From: a virus
Direction: 5' to 3' (one strand)
DNA length: 24,907 nt
Virus record (IMG/VR): IMGVR_UViG_3300025487_000049
Coordinates: 1 to 24,907 of that record
Shown: positions 1 through 5,670 of the stretch, in pieces
Layout of the letters: every line of letters starts with the position of its first letter
Numbering within the stretch: the stretch's first letter is position 1
Notes under the pieces: model-generated
Database searches by the model: none
What the model saw: only the letters and a program-made list of their open reading frames with translations
What the model was told of the DNA's origin: nothing
Made by a program: the position numbers and the translations under genes

Positions 1-95
1 AGCGCACATCCCAGGTACACGATAAAGTCAGCCCTATCTAGAGTGATCCTGTCTGTCTTGTCAGCGGACTCTATGCCATATGGTAATTTGTTCAT
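1..95 (-). CDS. Unknown leftward protein, N-terminal part only (runs off window)
   Basis: On the minus strand an ATG at 95-93 opens a frame that stays open to the window edge (31 codons), starting MNKLPYGIESADKTDR. A good ribosome binding site (AACGGAGTAAAC before the ATG, GGAG about 6 nt away) supports the start. It is the first gene of a leftward unit that continues outside the window, divergent from the late genes. The visible residues are mixed hydrophilic with a short hydrophobic run (DFIVYLGCA), and I do not recognise the family. The call rests on the ribosome binding site plus the open frame. It could be chance, but the spacing is right. Confidence 0.5.
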   Translation of the reverse strand, partial: MNKLPYGIESADKTDRITLDRADFIVYLGCA

Positions 96-634
96 GTTTA
101 CTCCGTTAGATACGTGACTCAATTAGCCACATAAAGATTATATGATTATCCTATGATAAGTGTGTTGTATTCTTGCTATATACGTATAATATAATTATGT
201 ATTCTATGTATTACATACCATATAAGATAATACATAGTCATGTCGTAATATGTATGTTCATATTGTTGTTCAGCATAATTGGGGACAGAGTAGATAAGTG
301 GATACCACATCTCTTTCACAAATAGAAAGAATTTATGTGGATGTACCTCTATGTTAGTCATCACTAACATATATATGTAAGCCAGTACTCACTTACAAAG
401 CCATAGGGGCAACCTATCGTGTTCACGTATTGGGTATTTAACATAACACCCGTTGTATAAAGTGGGTACACATCGTATGCGCACAGGATAGTCCCAGCCT
501 ATCAGATCACGTATTTGGACATGGGAAGTGAGCACACACTTACGTTTGCGTATGTGAGTGAGCGGTTACTTACATGGGGGCATGACCCTGTGTTGGTGTG
601 ACCCCCACTTCTCGCCCACCCCAAAAAAAATATA
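96..634. other. Long non-coding, AT-rich intergenic region with small hairpins
   Basis: No convincing gene lies here. The part from about 120 to 270 is very AT-rich, with several TATAAT-like hexamers on both strands (for example ATTATA at 138-143, a minus-strand TATAAT) and short palindromes such as TATACGTATA, as expected for a promoter or melting region feeding the leftward gene at 1-95. The part from about 370 to 580 holds several short hairpins built on TGTAAG/CTTACA-like arms (376-397, 552-575). An A-tract lies at 623-630. A 64-codon minus-strand frame (176-370) has no ribosome binding site and an odd Tyr/Ile/His-rich product, so I do not call it a gene. Confidence 0.6.
552..575. repeat. 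Short imperfect inverted repeat (8-bp stem)
   Basis: ATGTGAGT at 552-559 can pair with ACTTACAT at 568-575 (one G-T wobble) across an 8-nt loop. The arm sequence TATGTGAGTG is shared with the terminator hairpin at 1502-1533. There is no T-tract after it, so it is not a simple terminator on either strand. It could be an operator or an RNA structure, or a chance product of AT-rich DNA. Confidence 0.35.
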
Positions 635-660
635 TGGTTTTCCAGTTAAACTACATTGGT
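635..660 (-). pseudogene. Possible 5'-half tRNA remnant, antisense to tRNA-Lys
   Basis: Read on the minus strand from 660, the bases fit the 5' half of a tRNA: a 7-nt acceptor strand (ACCAATG), then TA at positions 8-9, a 4-bp D stem (GTTT/AAAC) closing a 7-nt loop with the invariant GG (AACTGGA), then one base. After that comes an A/T-rich stretch and no anticodon arm, T arm or 3' acceptor strand can be found nearby. It lies head to head with the intact tRNA-Lys, 6 nt away. It may be the remnant of a tRNA broken by recombination or deletion, or a chance likeness. Confidence 0.3.
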
Positions 661-666
661 AGCGGA

Positions 667-742
667 GGGACGTTAGCTCAGATGGTAGAGCAGCAGACTT
701 TTAATCTGTAGGTCGTGGGTTCGATCCCCGCACGTCTCACCA
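667..742 (+). tRNA. tRNA-Lys (anticodon UUU), CCA encoded
   Basis: A full cloverleaf can be drawn: acceptor 667-673 with 732-738 (one G-T pair), T8-A9 at 674-675, D stem GCTC/GAGC (676-679/688-691), anticodon stem 693-697/705-709 with loop CTTTTAA and anticodon TTT at 700-702, 5-nt variable loop, T stem 715-719/727-731 with loop TTCGATC, discriminator A739 and an encoded CCA at 740-742. The gene abuts the 3' end of the leftward glycosyltransferase-like gene by a single base. An encoded CCA lets the tRNA mature without host CCA addition. It would read AAA and AAG, common codons in the Lys-rich late genes here. All stems were checked by eye. Confidence 0.95.
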
Positions 743-743
743 C

Positions 744-1442
744 TTATAGCTTTGACTTGGTGACGGTGTTCAGGAGATCTATAGCGCACGTAGTGCTGTA
801 GACGGTACGTGACTGTACGCTGTCCTTGTTGTGCACGTTGTAGGTGGTCCACATCGGTCCTGTATCGACTGCAATGATGTGGGAGACACGTCTAGAGAGC
901 GCACCTATGTCGGATATGCTCATGCCCATCTCCAGGGTTGCGGGGCACTCACCAGTAGGGATGGTGGTGATCACAGATTTACCTTGCTTTACAAGTGCTT
1001 GCACTTTCCTGACAAACCAAAAGTGGTCGTAGCTGGGTAGTTGCCCAGAACAGGGTAGGCTGTTGATGATCAGGTAGTCGTAGGGTGGGTACTCTCGTAG
1101 TAGGGCTGGGTAGTCGTAGAGGCAATGCTCTGGCTCGGTAATAGGGTTGGCAACACTCAGGTCATCGGAGATCTTGGCAAACCACATTTTGTAGAAAGAC
1201 CACCAGGTGGTGTCATCTGATCTGGACTGGAAAGCATTGTCTCGCCCTATCCAAGTGTCGATAGCATCTTTGGGTTTACCTGGTAGGTCGATGAGGACGA
1301 TCTCAGTACCCTCGCAAAGTGGTTGCAGCTGCTCGTGGTAGATCTGGTGGCAGTAGTGAGTGGCGGGTAGACCTAGTCTGCGCAAGTAGTTGAGCTGGTG
1401 GAGGTTGTCTCCCAGGTGGTAGCGGTTGTAGGTGCGGATCAT
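744..1442 (-). CDS. Glycosyltransferase family 9-like (GT-B, heptosyltransferase-type) protein
   Basis: The 232-residue protein starts at an ATG preceded by AGGAGAGAAC, a clear ribosome binding site. Near the N terminus HLGDNL (9-14) resembles the Gly-Asp nucleotide-sugar transferase entry motif. Toward the C terminus SDIGALSRR (177-185) followed by IIAVDTGPMWTT (189-200) matches the GT9 signature in which a D-S/T-G-P-M segment binds the donor ADP-sugar. The usual following His is Trp here. At 232 residues it is shorter than cellular heptosyltransferases (about 320-350), so it is reduced or a divergent phage form. It is the only leftward gene in this stretch besides 1-95. Likely targets are host surface glycans, DNA bases or virion proteins; the sequence does not decide. 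Confidence 0.6.
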   Translation of the reverse strand: MIRTYNRYHLGDNLHQLNYLRRLGLPATHYCHQIYHEQLQPLCEGTEIVLIDLPGKPKDAIDTWIGRDNAFQSRSDDTTWWSFYKMWFAKISDDLSVANPITEPEHCLYDYPALLREYPPYDYLIINSLPCSGQLPSYDHFWFVRKVQALVKQGKSVITTIPTGECPATLEMGMSISDIGALSRRVSHIIAVDTGPMWTTYNVHNKDSVQSRTVYSTTCAIDLLNTVTKSKL

Positions 1443-1501
1443 GTTCTCTCCTATAATGGGTTTGTTGGCAAGCAGTTGTTAACGAGAATGTTCCAAAGTT
1501 C

Positions 1502-1540
1502 AGACCTATGTGAGTGCTTACTTGCATAGGTCTTTTTTTT
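1502..1540 (+). terminator. Strong rho-independent terminator, rightward
   Basis: AGACCTATG (1502-1510) pairs perfectly with CATAGGTCT (1525-1533), and the stem continues inward through TGAGT/ACTTG (with two G-T wobbles) to a GCTT loop, about 14 bp in all. Eight T residues follow (1533-1540). On the minus strand there is no T-tract, so it works rightward. The nearest rightward gene upstream is tRNA-Lys (667-742), with a leftward gene in between. It therefore ends the tRNA transcript and any read-through antisense to the glycosyltransferase-like gene, or a short RNA starting near the TATAAT at 1452-1457, which lacks a good -35. Confidence 0.85.
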
Positions 1541-1550
1541 AGTGTAGTAT
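1522..1550 (+). promoter_or_regulatory. Weak candidate sigma70 promoter for the late operon
   Basis: TTGCAT (1522-1527) and TAGTAT (1545-1550) are separated by 17 nt and would start RNA about 20 nt before the first rightward gene at 1575. The -35 is poor and lies inside the 3' arm of the terminator. Position is the main argument. Late transcription may instead use a phage-specific factor whose promoter I cannot recognise. Confidence 0.25.
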
Positions 1551-1574
1551 AGCGTTATATGTTGAGGGGATGAT

Positions 1575-1793
1575 ATGCAGATAATAGCGATAGATAAGGG
1601 AAAAGCTCCACCGCAGCCAAGGGTGGTGTATTCGTACCCTTATGAAGAGATGAAGGTGGGGGAGAGTTTTACGGTTCCCAAGATCCACCGAGCCAAGGTA
1701 CTGAATGCCAACTACAGAGCCAGTAAACGCACAGGCTATGTATTCACCAGCAAGACCGAGGGTGACTTGTTGCGGGTGTGGAGAGTGGCATGA
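1575..1793 (+). CDS. Small conserved-looking phage protein of unknown function
   Basis: 72 residues, with start ATG 1575 preceded by GAGGGG at 6-nt spacing. The middle reads YPYEEMKVGESFTVP (residues about 21-35) and the end RTGYVFTSKTEGDLLRVWR. This pattern (an acidic YP-EEMKVG-SF segment, then a basic RASKR stretch and a TEG-LRVWR tail) recalls small proteins found in many phages, possibly nucleic-acid-binding beta proteins, but I cannot name a family with certainty. It is the first gene of the rightward operon and its stop overlaps the ribosome binding region of the next gene. No membrane segment or cysteine motif is present. Confidence 0.75.
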   Translation: MQIIAIDKGKAPPQPRVVYSYPYEEMKVGESFTVPKIHRAKVLNANYRASKRTGYVFTSKTEGDLLRVWRVA

Positions 1794-1963
1794 ACAAAAT
1801 GAAAAACAGGTTTGGGTCTAGTTACTGGATAAAAATGGCAGAGCGTTGTTACTACTGGCATCAATATGAACTTTGTCACTGCTGGAATAAAAATGGACCA
1901 AGCATGAGATGGGAGAAGTTAATGTATTTTTATCTGTTTAAGCATTACGGATACGAGGATTGA
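1790..1963 (+). CDS. Small Trp/Tyr-rich protein, unknown
   Basis: I place the start at ATG 1790 (MNKMKNRFGSSYW...) because GGAGAG lies 5-7 nt before it. An in-frame GTG at 1778 would add four residues and lacks such a site. The 57-residue product is rich in Trp, Tyr, His and Cys (for example RCYYWHQYELCHCWNK), with three Cys and three His that could bind a metal, though no standard zinc-finger spacing is clear. It sits between two other small genes in the same operon: its start overlaps the end of the gene before and its TGA is one base before the next ATG. Function unknown. Confidence 0.6.
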   Translation: MNKMKNRFGSSYWIKMAERCYYWHQYELCHCWNKNGPSMRWEKLMYFYLFKHYGYED

Positions 1964-1964
1964 G

Positions 1965-2180
1965 ATGGTAGAACTACTGTGGATGAACGAGGACGAGTTG
2001 AGGGAGCATTGCCATTTGTTGGTAGAGGCTCTCCTGTCCTCAGAAATTCACAGGGTAGAACTGATCAACAACATGGGTAAGGCATTAGCGTATGGATACA
2101 ACCAAGGATATGCAGCAGCAGCTGTACAGCTCAAGATTGAGGCTCAAGAAGGAAATGCAGAGAGCCCTCTCTTGCATTAG
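1965..2180 (+). CDS. Small helical protein, unknown
   Basis: 71 residues, with ATG 1965 preceded by CGAGGAT at proper spacing and one base after the preceding stop. An internal ATG at 1983 is possible but has no better site. The sequence is acidic in the first half (MNEDELREHC, LLVEALL) and alanine-rich later (GYNQGYAAAAVQLKIEAQ), predicting mostly alpha helix. The 3' third overlaps a different reading frame (next entry), which is typical of compressed phage genes. I do not recognise the family. Confidence 0.6.
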   Translation: MVELLWMNEDELREHCHLLVEALLSSEIHRVELINNMGKALAYGYNQGYAAAAVQLKIEAQEGNAESPLLH

Positions 2181-2319
2181 TCCAGGAGCCAAGCGTAGGC
2201 TTGCAGCCGAGTGGAAAGAAAAATATTCTGACATCGTCTACGCAGAGCTCATTCGCTGCGCCAAGAACACCAATGCTGCAATGACCATCGCAGAGTGGAA
2301 CATCGAGGAAATGAAGTGA
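2092..2319 (+). CDS. Small basic helical protein, unknown; start uncertain
   Basis: The frame encodes up to 75 residues. The portion after 2180 (AAEWKEKYSDIVYAELIR..., ending IEEMK) is the only open frame there and looks like real protein. Three starts are possible: ATG 2092 (TAAGG about 9 nt away), ATG 2110 (AAGGAT very close) and ATG 2155 (AAGAAGGA almost abutting, giving 54 residues). None has ideal spacing, so the N-terminal 21 residues, which overlap the preceding gene, are doubtful. The stop TGA overlaps the GTG start of the glycosyltransferase gene, suggesting translational coupling. No known domain seen. Confidence 0.5.
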   Translation: MDTTKDMQQQLYSSRLRLKKEMQRALSCISPGAKRRLAAEWKEKYSDIVYAELIRCAKNTNAAMTIAEWNIEEMK

Positions 2320-3035
2320 AGATTGCAGTCATTACACCTTACTACAACGAGCCCCTGGAAGTACTCAGGCGCAACATCGTTTCTGTACGCAACCAGACCC
2401 ACAAGGACCTGATGCACTTTTTGATCGCAGACGGAGAGCCCAAGTCCAGAGGAGACATCGGTTGGCTGGGTAACGAGCACATCATCTTGCCCCATTGCGG
2501 TGACTACGGAGATGCGCCCCGTGCAGTAGGATGCGCAGTAGCATCTGCCCAGGGGTTTGATGCCATAGCTTTGCTAGATGCGGACTGCTGGTTTGAGCCA
2601 GATCATTTGCAGATCATGGCGGGTGTCATGCAAGAGGCTGGACGGGAAGTAGTCACTTGTCCTCGCAACTTGTTCCGAGCTGATGGCACATTCATGGCGG
2701 TGGACAACGAGTCAGATGGTTACCACTTCAACGATATGAACTGCTACCTTTTCGCACGGTCAGCCTACCCTCATCTGCGGACTCTGATGGCAAAGCCTAA
2801 AGAGCACAGCATCGTAGACGATCGGTATCTGTGGAAGAGCGTAGTCGAGAAAGGTGCTGGTATAGCCAGATCCTTAAAGCCAACGGTGAACTACACAACC
2901 ACCTTTGCTTTCCACTATCAACAAAACAATGAACAACCCCCAGCCGACTCCAAAGTGATTGCGGATATTGGCAGCGGATTGCAGATGTACAAATACAAAG
3001 AGCTCTATGAACTTCAATCTCCAACGATTCTATAA
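2316..3035 (+). CDS. GT-A fold glycosyltransferase (family 2-like)
   Basis: I choose GTG 2316, since GAGG lies 7 nt upstream and the first residues are then MKIAVITPYYNEP, the classic first beta strand of family 2 transferases. The product has 239 residues. The donor-binding D-x-D motif is LLDADCWF (86-93), a possible catalytic acidic site is VDDRYLW (167-173), and a late His (200) in FAFHYQ may complete the metal site. It would transfer a sugar from a nucleotide-sugar donor. The acceptor is unknown. Its start overlaps the preceding stop, and its last 29 nt overlap terL, so it is co-expressed with the packaging and virion genes. Candidates are virion proteins, host O-antigen or modified DNA. 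Confidence 0.8.
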   Translation: MKIAVITPYYNEPLEVLRRNIVSVRNQTHKDLMHFLIADGEPKSRGDIGWLGNEHIILPHCGDYGDAPRAVGCAVASAQGFDAIALLDADCWFEPDHLQIMAGVMQEAGREVVTCPRNLFRADGTFMAVDNESDGYHFNDMNCYLFARSAYPHLRTLMAKPKEHSIVDDRYLWKSVVEKGAGIARSLKPTVNYTTTFAFHYQQNNEQPPADSKVIADIGSGLQMYKYKELYELQSPTIL

Positions 3036-4779
3036 ATTTTGCTCAGAGCTGCAGATCGAGACCAAGGAGGAGGGGCTCAAGAAGATGGGCAAGCTCCTGG
3101 GAACTCAAACGTATGTCATGGAACAAATAGACCAGGGGTTGAAAGATGATGTCCATTTTTTCGTTATTCTCAAAGGTAGGCAGCTGGGTATTACTACTGT
3201 TAGCCTTGCCCTTGATCTGTATTGGCAATTTACTCATCCTGGTTGGCAAGGCACTCTTGTCGCTGATACTGAAGAGAACAGAGATATGTTCAGGTCAACT
3301 CTGGGAATGTATATTGAAGGTCTACCCAAGGAGTACAAGATTCCTCTGGTTGCTCACAACCGCAATCAAATGGTCCTCAAGAATAGATCCAGAATCTTTT
3401 ACCAGATCGCTGGTAACAAGTCTCGACTGGGTCAAGGTAAAGCTATCACGTACTTGCACTCTACTGAGACAGCCTCTTACAAGAATGAAGAGGGCATGGC
3501 ATCGCTAGTCGCATCTCTTGCCGAGAAAAATCCTGAGAGGCTCTATATGTTTGAGAGCACCGCACAAGGTTTCAATATGTTTCACGATATGTACAAGACA
3601 GCCAAAAGAGCTCGTACACAACGAGCAATCTTCTGTGGCTGGTGGCGCAACGAGTATTACTCACTCGATCCTGAGTCAAAAGAGTACAAGGTGTACTGGG
3701 ACGGACGGCTCAAGCCAGATGAGAAAGAGTGGGTAAAAGAGATTAAGAAGTTGTACGGGTTTGAAGTCAACTCTCGTCAAATGGCTTGGTGGCGGTGGAA
3801 GATGGCAGAAGGTATCAACGATGAGACCCTCATGTACCAAGAGTTCCCACCGACAGAAGATTACGCTTTTGTAATGACAGGAACATCTTTCTTTTCCAAC
3901 TCACGCTGCACAGAGGCAGCCAAGAACGCTAAAGGAGTCGAGTATGAGTGCTACAGATACGCTTTTGGACAACTCTTTCAAGACACAGAGTGTCTACCGT
4001 CCACAGACCGTCTGGCAACGCTACGGGTATGGCAACAACCCGTTGACACAGCCTATTACGTTATCGGAGCAGATCCAGCCTATGGAAGCTCAGATTGGGC
4101 TGATAGATTCTGCATCCAGGTCTATCGAGTCTACGCTGATGGACTTGATCAAGTTGCAGAGTTTGCAACCTCAGAACTTAACCCTTACCAGTTTGCTTGG
4201 GTTATTGCGCACCTCGCTGGAGCATACAAGAATAGTACGCTCAACCTTGAAGTCAACGGACCAGGACAGAACGTCATCAACGAGCTCAGAAATCTAAAAC
4301 GTCTGGCAGCTGCTATGGAAGGTGGCAGCGGTCGAGGTCTCCTCGATGTGCTCGGCTCGATGTCCAACTACATCTGGAGGCGCATGGACTCGATGGGAGG
4401 TCTCTCCAACTCCATCGGATTTGTTACGACTGCTGGTAGCAAAGAACGTATGCTCTCGTACATGAAGGATTATTTCGAGCGGGGCATGATGGGCATTTTC
4501 AGCATGGATCTGCTAGAGGAGATGAAGGGCATCGTGCGAGAGGACGGGTTCATCGGAGCTCCAGGTCGAGGCAAGGATGACCGAGTCATTGCTGCAGCTC
4601 TAGCCACTATCGCCTGGGCAGAGCAAGTCCAGCCAAGACTCATCGGTATGCGCCTCACAAAGCTCATGTCCCAAAAGCAAGATGACTACACTCCAGAACA
4701 GATTGCTGTGGGCAAGAATGTCAGTAACTACTTGAAGATGATCGGTATTTACGGGGGTAATAATGGACAACCTCACTAA
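3007..4779 (+). CDS. terL: Terminase large subunit (packaging ATPase/nuclease)
   Basis: 590 residues from ATG 3007 (MNFNLQRF). An upstream in-frame start at 2959 would lie deep inside the previous gene and is unlikely. The ATPase half shows a terminase-type Walker A variant KGRQLGITT (56-64), Walker B ending in Glu in ITYLHSTE (147-154) and the coupling motif ESTAQG (183-188). The nuclease half has IGADPAYG (353-360, Asp356), LEVNGPG (414-420, Glu415) and GKDDR (522-526), the acidic triad of the RNase H-like fold. It pumps DNA into the prohead through the portal encoded downstream and cuts it. Length and motif order are typical. No classic small terminase is recognised nearby, although the next gene is a candidate. 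Confidence 0.95.
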   Translation: MNFNLQRFYKFCSELQIETKEEGLKKMGKLLGTQTYVMEQIDQGLKDDVHFFVILKGRQLGITTVSLALDLYWQFTHPGWQGTLVADTEENRDMFRSTLGMYIEGLPKEYKIPLVAHNRNQMVLKNRSRIFYQIAGNKSRLGQGKAITYLHSTETASYKNEEGMASLVASLAEKNPERLYMFESTAQGFNMFHDMYKTAKRARTQRAIFCGWWRNEYYSLDPESKEYKVYWDGRLKPDEKEWVKEIKKLYGFEVNSRQMAWWRWKMAEGINDETLMYQEFPPTEDYAFVMTGTSFFSNSRCTEAAKNAKGVEYECYRYAFGQLFQDTECLPSTDRLATLRVWQQPVDTAYYVIGADPAYGSSDWADRFCIQVYRVYADGLDQVAEFATSELNPYQFAWVIAHLAGAYKNSTLNLEVNGPGQNVINELRNLKRLAAAMEGGSGRGLLDVLGSMSNYIWRRMDSMGGLSNSIGFVTTAGSKERMLSYMKDYFERGMMGIFSMDLLEEMKGIVREDGFIGAPGRGKDDRVIAAALATIAWAEQVQPRLIGMRLTKLMSQKQDDYTPEQIAVGKNVSNYLKMIGIYGGNNGQPH

Positions 4780-5152
4780 GTCAGAGCTGAAAAGACAGAT
4801 GAAACTCTTTGCAGCCGACAAGGATAGAGGCATATCTCTGCGCCTATTTGCTGATCTGGCTGGTATAAGTCTGCAGCATTTTAAAGATGTTTTCCTCAAC
4901 GAGTACGAGCCCGTGACTGAGTACGTTCAAAAGCGGGTCAACAAGGCTTACAGGGAGTGGAAACAGGGAAAAGTGCAAGTTATGCGCAAAATTACCCGTG
5001 AAACATACGTTGATTACAAGAAAGAGCCCGTCTTACCCATGCGAAAACACCTTGGCTTGAAGGTTGAAAATGGTCAAATTGTGATCAATTTAGGGGTGAA
5101 AAACAGGCACGATTATGCGAATTTCGACAATATTTTGTTAAAAAGGGGGTGA
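4763..5152 (+). CDS. HTH-like protein after terL (possible regulator or small terminase)
   Basis: 129 residues; ATG 4763 has GGGGG about 6 nt upstream and overlaps the end of terL by 17 nt. Residues about 24-66 (ISLRLFADLAGISLQHFK followed by a second helix VTEYVQKRVNKAYREW) resemble a helix-turn-helix in which a degenerate A-x-x-A-G-I-S turn is visible. The C-terminal half is basic then ends in a beta-like segment (GLKVENGQIVINLGV). Position beside terL suggests DNA recognition in packaging or late-gene control. The length is at the short end for small terminases and no oligomerisation region is obvious, so the role is open. Confidence 0.7.
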   Translation: MDNLTKSELKRQMKLFAADKDRGISLRLFADLAGISLQHFKDVFLNEYEPVTEYVQKRVNKAYREWKQGKVQVMRKITRETYVDYKKEPVLPMRKHLGLKVENGQIVINLGVKNRHDYANFDNILLKRG

Positions 5153-5154
5153 AA

Positions 5155-5670
5155 ATGAGTGTTTTAAAAGACTATATGTGCACAGAGCACGGTGTATTTG
5201 AGGCATGGGAACCTAAGTGTCCTATGAAGTTTTGCAAAGGAGAGCTCTCTGTGATCTTCCTCAAGCCAGTTGGCATGAAGTCGGAGAAGACTAAGTCCAA
5301 CGACAGGAACTTGAAACAGCTTGCACTAGAGTTTGACATGACCGACATCAAGTCAACCAAGGCTGGAGAGCACCAGACGGGGTACATGAAGCGCAAGAAC
5401 AAACTATCTGACAAAGAATTTGCGCAAGCTGGTGAGGCAATGGCTCACAACCAGAAGATGCAAGAGGATCAGATTGTTCAGCAAAGACTCTCTGGCGCAA
5501 TGTGGGGCAATGGTGGTAATATTAGCCTTGGATCTGTAATGAAGGGGCAATTTAAGCCCGTCAAAGATGAGGCGGTCTCAATGTTGCCCTCTCAAGTTGG
5601 GAACTTCTCCAAACCCATTGCTGGTCAGGGAACCTTAGTTGATCACGAGAATTTACAAGTCAAAACATGA
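5155..5670 (+). CDS. Zinc-ribbon-like protein, unknown role
   Basis: Start at ATG 5155, with GGGGG 5-6 nt upstream. A GTG at 5149 is in frame but overlaps that site. 171 residues. The N terminus has Cys9, His12, Cys22 and Cys27 (CTEHGVFEAWEPKCPMKFC), a C-x2-H...C-x4-C arrangement like small zinc ribbons. The rest is hydrophilic, with a helical, Gln-rich stretch around 90-110 (KMQEDQIVQQR) and a Gly/Asn-rich region (MWGNGGNISLG). The stop TGA overlaps the portal start (ATGA), so the two are probably coupled. A structural or assembly role is inferred from position only. Confidence 0.7.
   Translation: MSVLKDYMCTEHGVFEAWEPKCPMKFCKGELSVIFLKPVGMKSEKTKSNDRNLKQLALEFDMTDIKSTKAGEHQTGYMKRKNKLSDKEFAQAGEAMAHNQKMQEDQIVQQRLSGAMWGNGGNISLGSVMKGQFKPVKDEAVSMLPSQVGNFSKPIAGQGTLVDHENLQVKT

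Noticed and set aside
176-370. Minus-strand 64-codon ORF in the AT-rich left region
   Set aside because: No ribosome binding site, odd Tyr/His/Ile-rich product, and AT-rich DNA with few stops by chance; kept as non-coding.
573-607. GC-rich TGGGGG...CCCCCA inverted repeat as a terminator
   Set aside because: The only nearby A/T tract (623-630) lies on the wrong side for a leftward terminator and too far away for a rightward one.
831-1040. Forward ORFs at 831-1040 and 844-1032 opposite the glycosyltransferase-like gene
   Set aside because: No ribosome binding sites and composition of antisense shadows; the leftward frame has a clear domain signature.
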